Origin: Desulfomonile tiedjei
Lineage (GTDB): Bacteria; Desulfobacterota; Desulfomonilia; Desulfomonilales; Desulfomonilaceae
NCBI GenBank assembly: GCA_016212925.1
Contig: JACRDF010000025.1
Coordinates: 124,001 to 188,000 of the forward strand
DNA: 64,000 nt
Direction: 5' to 3'
In this document: positions 17,541 to 25,577 of the stretch, piece by piece
How the letters are laid out: each line of letters opens with the position of its first letter
How positions within the stretch are numbered: position 1 is the stretch's first letter
Notes under the pieces: generated by a model
The model's database searches: none
Told to the model about the DNA's origin: nothing
The model's input: only the letters and a program-made list of their open reading frames with translations
Made by a program: the position numbers and the translations under genes

Positions 17541-20500
17541 ATGAAATGCGTGGAATGCGGGTTCGAGAATAGAGAAGCGGCAAAATTTTGCAAGCAGTGC
17601 GGCAAAGGACTTCAATTGCAATGCCCTTCCTGTGCGCATCCTTGCGACCCTGGCAGCGTTTTCTGCGATGACTGCGGCCACGATCTGCGCAAGCCAAAAG
17701 AGGCCAGGCCTTTGGACTATGACCAGCCTCATTCGTACACCCCGAAGCATTTAGCCGAGAAGATCCTCACCACTCGCAGCTCCATCGAGGGCGAACGGAA
17801 GATCGTCACGATCCTCTTCGCGGATGTTGCCAACTCCACGGCCATGTTCGAAAACCTCGATCCCGAGTCGGTTCACGAGGTCATGGACGGGTGCTTTCGC
17901 CTCATGATGGACGAGATCCACAGATACGAGGGAACCATCAACCAGTTTCGCGGGGATGGGCTCATGGCCCTCTTCGGTGCTCCCATCGCTCACGAGGACC
18001 ATGCACAGAGAGCTTGCTATGCAGCCCTCGCTACACAGAAGGCCCTGAAGCCTTATAGAGAGAGCCTTAAAAACCGGCACGGGATTGATTTCACTATGCG
18101 AATAGGCCTCAATTCCGGTCCTGTGGTTGTCGGCTCCATCGGTGACGATCTAAGAATGGACTACACCGCCCAAGGGGATACGGCAAACCTTGCGGCTCGA
18201 ATGGAGAGCAATGCTCAGCCCGGTGGCGTGCTGGTATCAAACCACATATACAGACAAGCCAAAGAGTTTTTCGAGTTCGAGCCGATGGGCGAACTCCATG
18301 TGAAAGGCAAAGAAGAGCCTGTCGAGGCATACCGGCTCGTAAAGCCAACGGAGGTTGAAACAAGGATTGCTGCATCTGCTGCCAAGGGCCTTACCAGATT
18401 TGTGGGTCGCGACCGTGAGACGGAAACCCTCAAAGAGGCGTTCGACAAGGTTCAATCAGGAGAAGGCCAGGTCGTCGGCATCGTGGGCGAGGCAGGAGTA
18501 GGCAAATCGAGGCTCTTGCTGGAGTTCCGAAATCTGCTTCCCAAGGGGGATTTCACCTATTTTGAAGGACGCTGCCTGCACTACGGCGGTTCCATGCCCT
18601 ATTTGCCCATACTCGACGTTACAAGGTCCTTTATCGGGGTCAAAGAAGGCGAGCAAGAGCACGTAATCAGGCAGAAGCTGAAAGAGAGAATCCTTGGGCT
18701 GGACGAGAACCTTGCACACATTATTCCGCCATGCCAAGAACTGTTGTCCTTAAAGGCCGATGATGAAGAATTCGCCAAGCTAGAGCCGAAACAGAAGAGG
18801 GAAAAGACCTTTGAGGCCATCCGGGACCTGCTGATCCGCGGCAGCCAAGATCGGCCGCTCGTTCTGGTCGTTGAAGACTTGCATTGGATAGACAAGACCA
18901 CGGAAGAGTTCCTCACCTACATGATCGGCTGGCTCCCACGAACCCGAATTCTCCTCCTGCTTCTGTACCGGCCCGAATACACGCATCAGTGGGGGAGCAA
19001 ATCTTATTACACCATGATTGGAGTGGGGCACCTTTCTACGAGCACAAGCGCAGAACTCGTGGCAGCTATCCTTGAGGGTGGAGATGTGGTCCCCGAGCTG
19101 AGGGAACTGATACTCAAGAGAGCCGCAGGAAATCCGCTATTCATGGAGGAGCTTACCCATAGCCTGCTTCAGAACGGCTCTATCCAGAAAAAGAATGATC
19201 GATTTGTCCTGGCCCGTGATGTCTCCAGCATGCAGGTCCCTGAAACCATTCAAGGGATCATAGCGGCTCGGATGGACCGTCTGGAGGAAAGCCTCAAAAG
19301 GATAATGCAAGTGGCCGCGGTTATAGGGCGGGAATTTGCCTTTCGCATCCTTGAAACCATCACTGAGATGAAAGAGGAGCTGAAATCAGGGCTGGTCAAC
19401 CTTCAAGGGCTGGAATTCATCTACGAGAAGAGCCTTTTCCCCGACCTTGAGTACATCTTCCGGCATGCGCTAGTGCAAGAGGTCGCGTACAACAGCCTGC
19501 TTATCAACCGGAGAAAGGAGATTCACGAGAGGATAGGCAGGGCCATTGAGAGCCTATACCCCCAGAGACTCGAAGAATTCTGCGAAATGCTGGCTTATCA
19601 TTACTCAAAGAGCGGAAATGCGGCCAAGGCGTACGAGTATCTAAAAGCGTCCGCGGAGAAGACTCTCCGAAATGACGCAGCGTTCGAAGCAGTTCGGTTC
19701 TACAAGGAAGCGATGGAGGTCCTCTCCCATCTGCCCCCGACCGATGAGAATAAAAAAGAGCAGATAGACCTCGTTTTGGCAATGCAGATGCCCTGGAGGA
19801 GGATCGGCTATTCGGAGGATTACCTCCCTATGCTTCAGAAGGCCGAAGCGATGGCCGAAGAGCTTGGCGATGAGAGGGAGAGACAGCAAATCAGGAGCGT
19901 TCTAGGGGTCTATTATATTATGAAGGGGGGTGACCCGCAGCTAGCATGGAAATATTTGGAGAGTTGTATGGCACATCCGGAAATAATACAGGATGTTGAA
20001 CTCATGGTTCCGGTCGGATATGACCTGTGCACACTATGTGCGGTGACAGGGGATTACCGGAGAGTAAACCGAATCGCTCCTACGATCATTAGCCTGATCG
20101 AGACCTCTCGAACGCAGGCCGAATTCTTTGGCAAGTCTTTCAACGTGTACGCAGCTGTTTTCATGCTGTGGGGGGTAAGCACGTCAGGGTCTGGGAATTT
20201 TGACCAGGGCGAGAATTTTTTTGAGAAAGCCCTTTCATTTGCGCGTGAAATCAATCACACGGCCACGCTGGGAGCTGTAGAATGGGGATACGGCTGCTGG
20301 ATTGCATTTAGGGGGAACGGACAAAGGGCAGCAGAGCATCTTGAAAATGGGATCAGGCATTTGGAAGAATCGCAGACTATATACTTACTGGGCCATGCAT
20401 GGGCTTGGCTAGGATACGCGAACTGCTTGATGGGGCAGTTCAAGGATGCGGTTGAGTTCGCAGAGAAGGGGCTCAAGATGCACGCCGATCTTGGGATGTC

Positions 20501-20909
20501 CTATTGGCGATCCATGCACCACTGGTTCCGCAGCTATGCCAAATTCGAGCTGGGCGACATGGGAGAAGCAAGAACACATGCCGATCTGGCGCTGCAATTT
20601 TCAATTGAAAACAAAGAAAGACAGTGTGAAGGCATTGCTAGGGCCTGGCTTGGGAGGGTAGTTGCCAAAACGGACCCAGCGCACATCGAGGCCGCGGACC
20701 AGCAATTACTGCAGGGGATAAGCATGCTCGAAGAGCTTGGAGCGGCAGCGTTCTACTGTTGCGGTTATCTGTGGCTCGGTGAGGTCTACGCTGAGTCGGG
20801 CCGACTGGAAGAGGCCCTGGAAACACTGAAAAAAGCCGAGACGATGTTGCAGGAGATGAAGATGGACTATTGGCTGGGCAAAGCTCAAGAGGCGTTAGCC
20901 AGGCTGTGA
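17541..20909 (+). CDS. Zinc-ribbon/class III cyclase/AAA/TPR protein, copy 3 (divergent)
   Basis: 1122 residues, clearly a more distant paralogue of the two upstream proteins. Zinc ribbons CVEC...CKQC (3-20) and CPSC...CDDC (28-45); cyclase domain with metal Asp95 (FADVANST) and Asp139 (FRGDGLMALFGAP), Asn216 and Arg220 (GDTANLAARME), so catalytically competent; Gln135 and Thr209 at the base-reading positions. Walker A GEAGVGKS (316-323), Walker B LVVEDLHWID, then TPR-like repeats (WAWLGYANCLMGQFKDA, then GEARTHADLAL) to the end. It has no small partner gene; instead the next gene is a cNMP-binding protein kinase. RBS ggggaggga before ATG 17541. Confidence 0.93.
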   Translation: MKCVECGFENREAAKFCKQCGKGLQLQCPSCAHPCDPGSVFCDDCGHDLRKPKEARPLDYDQPHSYTPKHLAEKILTTRSSIEGERKIVTILFADVANSTAMFENLDPESVHEVMDGCFRLMMDEIHRYEGTINQFRGDGLMALFGAPIAHEDHAQRACYAALATQKALKPYRESLKNRHGIDFTMRIGLNSGPVVVGSIGDDLRMDYTAQGDTANLAARMESNAQPGGVLVSNHIYRQAKEFFEFEPMGELHVKGKEEPVEAYRLVKPTEVETRIAASAAKGLTRFVGRDRETETLKEAFDKVQSGEGQVVGIVGEAGVGKSRLLLEFRNLLPKGDFTYFEGRCLHYGGSMPYLPILDVTRSFIGVKEGEQEHVIRQKLKERILGLDENLAHIIPPCQELLSLKADDEEFAKLEPKQKREKTFEAIRDLLIRGSQDRPLVLVVEDLHWIDKTTEEFLTYMIGWLPRTRILLLLLYRPEYTHQWGSKSYYTMIGVGHLSTSTSAELVAAILEGGDVVPELRELILKRAAGNPLFMEELTHSLLQNGSIQKKNDRFVLARDVSSMQVPETIQGIIAARMDRLEESLKRIMQVAAVIGREFAFRILETITEMKEELKSGLVNLQGLEFIYEKSLFPDLEYIFRHALVQEVAYNSLLINRRKEIHERIGRAIESLYPQRLEEFCEMLAYHYSKSGNAAKAYEYLKASAEKTLRNDAAFEAVRFYKEAMEVLSHLPPTDENKKEQIDLVLAMQMPWRRIGYSEDYLPMLQKAEAMAEELGDERERQQIRSVLGVYYIMKGGDPQLAWKYLESCMAHPEIIQDVELMVPVGYDLCTLCAVTGDYRRVNRIAPTIISLIETSRTQAEFFGKSFNVYAAVFMLWGVSTSGSGNFDQGENFFEKALSFAREINHTATLGAVEWGYGCWIAFRGNGQRAAEHLENGIRHLEESQTIYLLGHAWAWLGYANCLMGQFKDAVEFAEKGLKMHADLGMSYWRSMHHWFRSYAKFELGDMGEARTHADLALQFSIENKERQCEGIARAWLGRVVAKTDPAHIEAADQQLLQGISMLEELGAAAFYCCGYLWLGEVYAESGRLEEALETLKKAETMLQEMKMDYWLGKAQEALARL

Positions 20910-20923
20910 ACGCTTTGTTCCAT

Positions 20924-21032
20924 GGTAGGGCCGGCATCCTGCCGGTCATTTGAGGCATCTTAGCAGTCACCTCCTCCGTGATATCGCCGGAGGCAGTGGA
21001 TACAAGAGGACCGGCAAGATGCCGGTCCTACC
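20924..21032. repeat. Palindromic repeat, family C, copy 2
   Basis: Arms at 20924-20947 (ggtagggccggcatcctgcc...) and 21009-21032 (...gatgccggtcctacc) are inverted copies. It fills most of the spacer between the third cyclase and the kinase and may form a transcription-attenuating hairpin. Confidence 0.75.
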
Positions 21033-21075
21033 ACGAGAATGGGCAAGACACCGATCCGACTGTGAGAGGTGCAAG

Positions 21076-22521
21076 ATGGGCACGCGTCCCAAATGGCTCA
21101 AGAAGAAAAAAGTTTCCGATGATGACGTGGATTTCCTATATGGAAGCGGCATTTTCAGGGCAATGCCGGAATCGGCCAAGACGCATCTCCTCGCGTGCGT
21201 GGCGCCGGTAACTGTCAAGGCAGGTGAGCGATTTATCGAGCGCGGAAAAGAAGCCAACAGCATGTATCTCATTCAGCACGGGACCTGCACGATCATAGAC
21301 GAGAGAGACGGCGTCGAAACTCTCGTGGTCAAACGCAAGCCGGGCGATCTGGTGGGTGAGATGGCCCTCTGCACAGGCGAAAAAAGGACGGCACACGTCG
21401 ATGCGGACGCGGAAATGAAGCTCTGGCGTATAACAAGGGCGGAATTCGATGAAATGTGTCTGGCCTATCCCGATCTCAGAGAATTCATCACCGAGATCGT
21501 GAGTGACCGGATTGCCGGTTCCAAGTTCGTGCTTCACAGATCCGTGGGAAAGTACATCATAAACGAAGTGATTGGCGAAGGCGGATGGAGCATCGTTTAC
21601 AAGGGCATTCACCACGCCCTGAATATGCCGGTTGCCATCAAGATGCTGAAACACACCCTGGCCATGGACCCGGACTTCCAGAAGAAGTTTCGCAACGAGG
21701 CCAGCATCGTCTCTCGCTTGAACCATGACAACATCGTACGGGTGTACGATATCGAGCATCTGTATCGCACCGCGTTCATCGTTATGGAGTGTCTTTCCGG
21801 TTTCTCCGTGGAATCAATGCTGGAGGAGATGGCGGTGCTGCCGTTCCCGAAGGCACTGGACGTTCTAATGCAGGTGAGCAGCGGATTGAGCTATGCCCAC
21901 GGGGAAGGCATTATTCATCAGGACATAAAGCCTTCCAACATATTCATGCAGACAGGAGAGCGAGCGAAGATAGTCGATTTCGGCCTTGCCTGCCACGTTG
22001 GCATGGGGGAAAACTTGGATCTTGTCGGAACACCTTACTACATGGCGCCCGAACAGATAGAAGGAGATTCGATCGATGAAAGGACGGACATCTACTCATT
22101 TGGCGTCATGGCCTTTGAAATGGTCACTGGCCGGAAGCCATTTCCTGGGCCTAACGTTGGCGACATGTTGAGAGCGCACAAAGAACAGCCGGTCCCCGAT
22201 TTACGTTCACTGAACCCGGATCTGCCGCTTGAGTTCAATACCTTCATCCAGAGGGCCACGCAAAAAGACCCGGCCATGAGACATCAGAGCATGGCGGAGG
22301 TGCTGGAAGACCTCAAACCTTTAGCCGAGAAGTACCTCACAGGCCACGCAGAGGCAGGCGGTCCCGGCATGGAGCAAATGGTCCTACGGATGTCCTACCG
22401 TGACGCGGATCGAAGTGAATTGGCACGTTTGGTCGAAGATTTTTCAGAGCGACTCAAAAACCTGGGAGTAGAGCTCAGCGTGACCGGTCCCAAGCGGGGT
22501 ACGAGTGATTGCCAAGAGTAG
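21076..22521 (+). CDS. Cyclic-nucleotide-binding domain fused to Ser/Thr protein kinase
   Basis: 481 residues from ATG 21076 (RBS gagaggtg); the open frame extends to 20950 but that part is repeat sequence. Residues about 25-145 form a cNMP-binding beta-roll with an intact phosphate-binding cassette GEMALCTGEKRTA (94-106, Glu95 and Arg104). Residues about 160-430 are a Hanks-type kinase: Gly-rich loop GEGGWS, Lys189 in AIK, catalytic HQD (281-283; Gln for the usual Arg), IKPSN, DFG (301-303), APE (324-326). This is the layout of a single-chain PKG/PKA-like enzyme: cNMP binding should relieve or impose control on the kinase. No membrane helix. It follows the third cyclase, so synthesis and response to the messenger are linked. 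Its substrates are unknown. Confidence 0.93.
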   Translation: MGTRPKWLKKKKVSDDDVDFLYGSGIFRAMPESAKTHLLACVAPVTVKAGERFIERGKEANSMYLIQHGTCTIIDERDGVETLVVKRKPGDLVGEMALCTGEKRTAHVDADAEMKLWRITRAEFDEMCLAYPDLREFITEIVSDRIAGSKFVLHRSVGKYIINEVIGEGGWSIVYKGIHHALNMPVAIKMLKHTLAMDPDFQKKFRNEASIVSRLNHDNIVRVYDIEHLYRTAFIVMECLSGFSVESMLEEMAVLPFPKALDVLMQVSSGLSYAHGEGIIHQDIKPSNIFMQTGERAKIVDFGLACHVGMGENLDLVGTPYYMAPEQIEGDSIDERTDIYSFGVMAFEMVTGRKPFPGPNVGDMLRAHKEQPVPDLRSLNPDLPLEFNTFIQRATQKDPAMRHQSMAEVLEDLKPLAEKYLTGHAEAGGPGMEQMVLRMSYRDADRSELARLVEDFSERLKNLGVELSVTGPKRGTSDCQE

Positions 22522-22573
22522 TGTCCGATGACGATGACAGGGTTCGGCGGGCGTATGCGTTGATTTGCTTGTC

Positions 22574-23323
22574 TCAGATGGGTTTCACAAGGATCTTGGA
22601 TGCGTCCGCTTTGCTCACGGAGATATGATACCCCTTGGTATTGACGTTGAGGTCCCCGGAAACCCTGTCACGTTTTTCTATCCCTACTATTGCGCCGGTG
22701 TCCAGGCCTTTCTCCGACAGGACCTTTTTCAATTTTGCCGGTCCCTTGATGCTGGCTATCATGACCTGAGACCCCGCATCCGCTTCGGCCAGAGTCAAAC
22801 CATCTTGCAGGGCTGCCTTCTGAGCTTCGGCCCTCGTTATGAGCTTCTTTCGCGCCTCTTCGAGGCAGGGTAGGCATTCATTACAGCTATCGGCCAGCTT
22901 TTCCAACCACCTGGTCTGATCCACCGGGCACATTTCCATGAATTCCACGAACCTGACCAGTTTCTCCATCACCTCAGGGTCCAGGTGATGTTCCAGGCGG
23001 CAGGCATTGTCCTCAGCGACTTCCGGCTCAATCTGCAAGACGCCGACTAGGAAACGCTTGAGCACCTCATGTTTGCGTACGATTTCCTCAGCCTTTTTTA
23101 TGCCGCGGTCGGTCAGAGTGATAAATTGATGCGGATCGTATTGAATCAAACCTCTCGATCCCAGAATCTTGAGCGCGGAACTCACCGACGACATCTTCAC
23201 CCCGAGCCTATTGGCAATATCGCGCACTCGCGCGATGCGCCGCTCCTGCTCAAGGTGATAGATCGCCTCCAGGTAGTCCTCCATGGCCGAACTGAGAGGG
23301 GCTGCAGGCTTGGATTGTGGCAT
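22574..23323 (-). CDS. DtxR/MntR-family metal-dependent regulator with C-terminal FeoA-like domain
   Basis: 249 residues. N-terminal winged helix (EDYLEAIYHLEQERRIARV, then GVKMSSVSSALKIL), metal-binding/dimerisation helix with CRLEHHLDPEVMEKL (Cys108, His112, His113), and an SH3/FeoA-like domain at about 175-249. Between them is CPVDQ...CNECLPC (132-153), four Cys not typical of MntR or DtxR that may bind a metal or cluster. Such proteins repress iron or manganese uptake genes when the metal is bound. The FeoA-like domain and the palindrome before feoA make iron control of feoAB the best guess. AAGGGG lies 7 nt before ATG 23323. Convergent with the kinase gene. Confidence 0.9.
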   Translation of the reverse strand: MPQSKPAAPLSSAMEDYLEAIYHLEQERRIARVRDIANRLGVKMSSVSSALKILGSRGLIQYDPHQFITLTDRGIKKAEEIVRKHEVLKRFLVGVLQIEPEVAEDNACRLEHHLDPEVMEKLVRFVEFMEMCPVDQTRWLEKLADSCNECLPCLEEARKKLITRAEAQKAALQDGLTLAEADAGSQVMIASIKGPAKLKKVLSEKGLDTGAIVGIEKRDRVSGDLNVNTKGYHISVSKADASKILVKPI

Positions 23324-23533
23324 AGGAAACCCCTTGGGTGTGATCCACGCCGAGTATGAAGAACCCCGCGCCTATTGTCAAGTTTTCTGGTCTGGCTTTG
23401 GTTCCGGTGCAGAAAGGATTTCTTTCTATTGACCGGAAACCATAACGACCTCCCAGAGCGAAGGTTCAGGAATGTCCCTGGACACGGGCCAGAGTTCCTC
23501 TCCCAATTGCAGAGCTGATTGTGTTTTATGACG

Positions 23534-24097
23534 CTAAGGGTTGGAGCCTAGCAAGCGAGACTGATCTTTGGGAGCCCCAGCCTCTAACCACTTTATAGGC
23601 TCCTCAGCTTCATTTTCCGGATTAACCCAGGCGATGTTTCTAAGCTCTCCAAGATTTGACGCAGCTTGGTGAAAAAGCTTTCGTGCCGCCTCGTCGTAAG
23701 ATACCACTATCGTGTCCGCGCTAGAAGCCGCCTCAATGAGGTGCATATCATTGAGCAGCGTTTCCAAGTCCCCTTTCTTGGCAACCAACCTCTTGGCCTT
23801 GTTGCGCAGAGAGGTTTTCCGAGGCGGGTTCAAGAAGATTATTTTCTTCTTCGCGTGCATGCTCGTGAGCCATGTACTAGCGAAGGCTTGGAGTCGTCGA
23901 CTCTTCCGCTTTTTCGTTGGTTTCTTGTACCATTCCGCCGCAATCTCCGGTGTCGTCACCACCTTATGACATATTCTCCGAATGGCCTTGAGAAAATCGC
24001 GGCTACTGATTGCGCGAGGATGCGTGGCCTTCTCACCGCCGGCACTCAACAGAATGTCGGCATCTACGACGAGCCGTTTGGAAGATCGTGCAGGCAT
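23534..24097 (-). CDS. PIN-like nuclease domain protein, paired with AAA ATPase
   Basis: 187 residues from ATG 24097, one base after the TAA stop of the upstream ATPase gene, so the two are translationally coupled. A PIN-type (metal-dependent RNase) core is suggested by VVDADILLS (Asp12, Asp14), TTPEIAAEW (Glu51), LNDMHLIEAA (Asp117) and IVVSYDEAAR (Asp135), the acidic residues in the usual order. A basic region (KKPTKKRKSRRLQ) lies between. Together with an OLD/SMC-like ATPase it resembles ATPase-nuclease defence modules, but no named system was recognised. Stand-alone PIN toxins are usually shorter (about 130). Confidence 0.75.
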   Translation of the reverse strand: MPARSSKRLVVDADILLSAGGEKATHPRAISSRDFLKAIRRICHKVVTTPEIAAEWYKKPTKKRKSRRLQAFASTWLTSMHAKKKIIFLNPPRKTSLRNKAKRLVAKKGDLETLLNDMHLIEAASSADTIVVSYDEAARKLFHQAASNLGELRNIAWVNPENEAEEPIKWLEAGAPKDQSRLLGSNP

Positions 24098-24098
24098 T

Positions 24099-25481
24099 TT
24101 ACAGGCCCATTTGACGCTTCGCAGAAGCGTCCAAATAGTCACTTTGGGCCTCCAATTCTACATCCCCAAAATCCTCCGGCCACTCGGTTTCAAATCTGCC
24201 GGCGCTATCGAGGTTTGTGCTAGTAATCTTCGTGAAGCCCTTTCTGTCACGTTCAAACCAGTGCAGTTTTACCAGGTCCGGCGAGAGCTTTCCTTCAGCT
24301 ACAAGAGTTTGAATTCCCAGAAGCAAGAGTGAGCTGTGAGTCTCAGCTATAATCCTTACCCCACGTTTAGCAGCTGCTGCTAGGTGTCTCGCCAGGCCAA
24401 TTTGTGATCTCGGGTGCAGGTGGCACTCAGGCTCTTCAACGAAAACCATTTGGCTTGGAACGGCCTCGATTAGTGCTGCCAATACAGGTAGGACATGTGG
24501 CACCCCCGATCCAACATCCGCGATATTTACGAGGTCCTTATCTGCACCTTGACTTGGCCTCCTACGCGGCCGGCCTACCAGCAGTTCGAAGCGAGTGGAA
24601 TCAATTCGTCTGGCTTCGACTTTCCACGTAAGCCGTAAATCCTCCAGCGCCTCGGCTAGCCGAATAATCTTGTTATCTTTGCTGGCTTGCCAATAATCTA
24701 CTAAACTGGCAACGTATTGCTCAAACGTTCCGGGGAACGTAGGACCTACAGCAGTTGACGGATAGCTCCGCTCCCGAGTCCCGCGTACCGCTGGCAGATG
24801 AATCAATCCTCGCAACAGCGAGTCGACCGTGACGCTAGGTTCCATTTTGATTATTGTGGTTCTTTGTTCTCCCCGAGTGGTCTTCTGCGTTGGAACTTGC
24901 CAGCGTACCAAGGCTGGCCCCAAGAAGCCGTAAGGCAGGATAGACCAAGACACCTTGTGACTCGAGCGCTCGGACAGTTTCTCGAATTCAGCCCCTAATA
25001 AACGCCCAGCCTCCGCCGCAATTTCACCTTCGTTCACCCCAGGTCGCAGTGTATATTTTCTGCCTCTGGTCTTCCATGTCATTTGTTTTATGTCGAAATG
25101 TTCGCGGTCAGGTTTTCGTTCAAAAACGTCCTCCAGAAAGCTCTCGGAATCCACTTGCAAACGTACGGAAAAGGCATTTTTGTAACCCCGTTCACCCTCT
25201 CTGCAGAGTAGTTGGTCAACGGAGGAGAATTCCACATTCGGTCCGTCCAAGCGTAATGCACCTGCCGGCTCAAACTTCGACTCAAGAGTCTGCTTCATAA
25301 GCAACAAAGGCTGCATGAAACTGGACTTACCCGAGCTATTAGCTCCTGCAAGAATAGTGAGGGGACGTATTTCGAGTGCTTGTTTCTTGCAGAGCGATTT
25401 GAACCCTCCTACGGTAATCGCCGTTATGCTCTTTGGGCTCTCATCCTGCAGCTTTTTTTCAGTACTACTTTTTCTAGGCAT
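24099..25481 (-). CDS. AAA/ABC-like ATPase of the OLD/RecF type
   Basis: 460 residues from ATG 25481 (GGGGAGGA 6 nt upstream); an in-frame start at 25508 is less likely. Seen: VGGFKSL beta-strand, Walker A GANSSGKSS (46-54), a long middle region (about 90-310), ABC-type signature DVGSGVPHVLPV (322-333), Walker B QMVFVEEPECHLHP (344-357) and switch AETHSS (379-384). This is the head domain of the AAA_21/AAA_15 group of stand-alone SMC-like ATPases, found in retron, Septu, PARIS and other defence systems and often with a nuclease next door. The neighbour here encodes a PIN-like protein. Its preference for cta, gcc-poor stretches looks slightly different from the flanking genes, hinting at acquisition. 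Confidence 0.87.
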   Translation of the reverse strand: MPRKSSTEKKLQDESPKSITAITVGGFKSLCKKQALEIRPLTILAGANSSGKSSFMQPLLLMKQTLESKFEPAGALRLDGPNVEFSSVDQLLCREGERGYKNAFSVRLQVDSESFLEDVFERKPDREHFDIKQMTWKTRGRKYTLRPGVNEGEIAAEAGRLLGAEFEKLSERSSHKVSWSILPYGFLGPALVRWQVPTQKTTRGEQRTTIIKMEPSVTVDSLLRGLIHLPAVRGTRERSYPSTAVGPTFPGTFEQYVASLVDYWQASKDNKIIRLAEALEDLRLTWKVEARRIDSTRFELLVGRPRRRPSQGADKDLVNIADVGSGVPHVLPVLAALIEAVPSQMVFVEEPECHLHPRSQIGLARHLAAAAKRGVRIIAETHSSLLLLGIQTLVAEGKLSPDLVKLHWFERDRKGFTKITSTNLDSAGRFETEWPEDFGDVELEAQSDYLDASAKRQMGL

Positions 25482-25513
25482 GGGATTCCTCCCCTCTGGA
25501 GGATTCAAATATG

Positions 25514-25569
25514 TGGGAGTTTTTTGAAGGGGGTCCGGGGGAAACTTTTTTGCAAAAAAGTTTCCCCCC
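25514..25569 (-). terminator. Recurrent terminator element, family D, copy 1
   Basis: A 15-bp stem (25537-25551 with 25554-25569, loop gc) of the form gggggaaacttttttgc lies 9 nt after the Nnr stop codon and is followed on the minus strand by cttcaaaaaactccca. The same element follows the stop codons at 33731 and 57374. Confidence 0.75.
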
Positions 25570-25577
25570 GGTGTCTT

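Noticed and set aside
20950-21075. Upstream extension of the cNMP-kinase frame
   Set aside because: The extension is family C repeat sequence; ATG 21076 with gagaggtg just upstream starts the conserved part.
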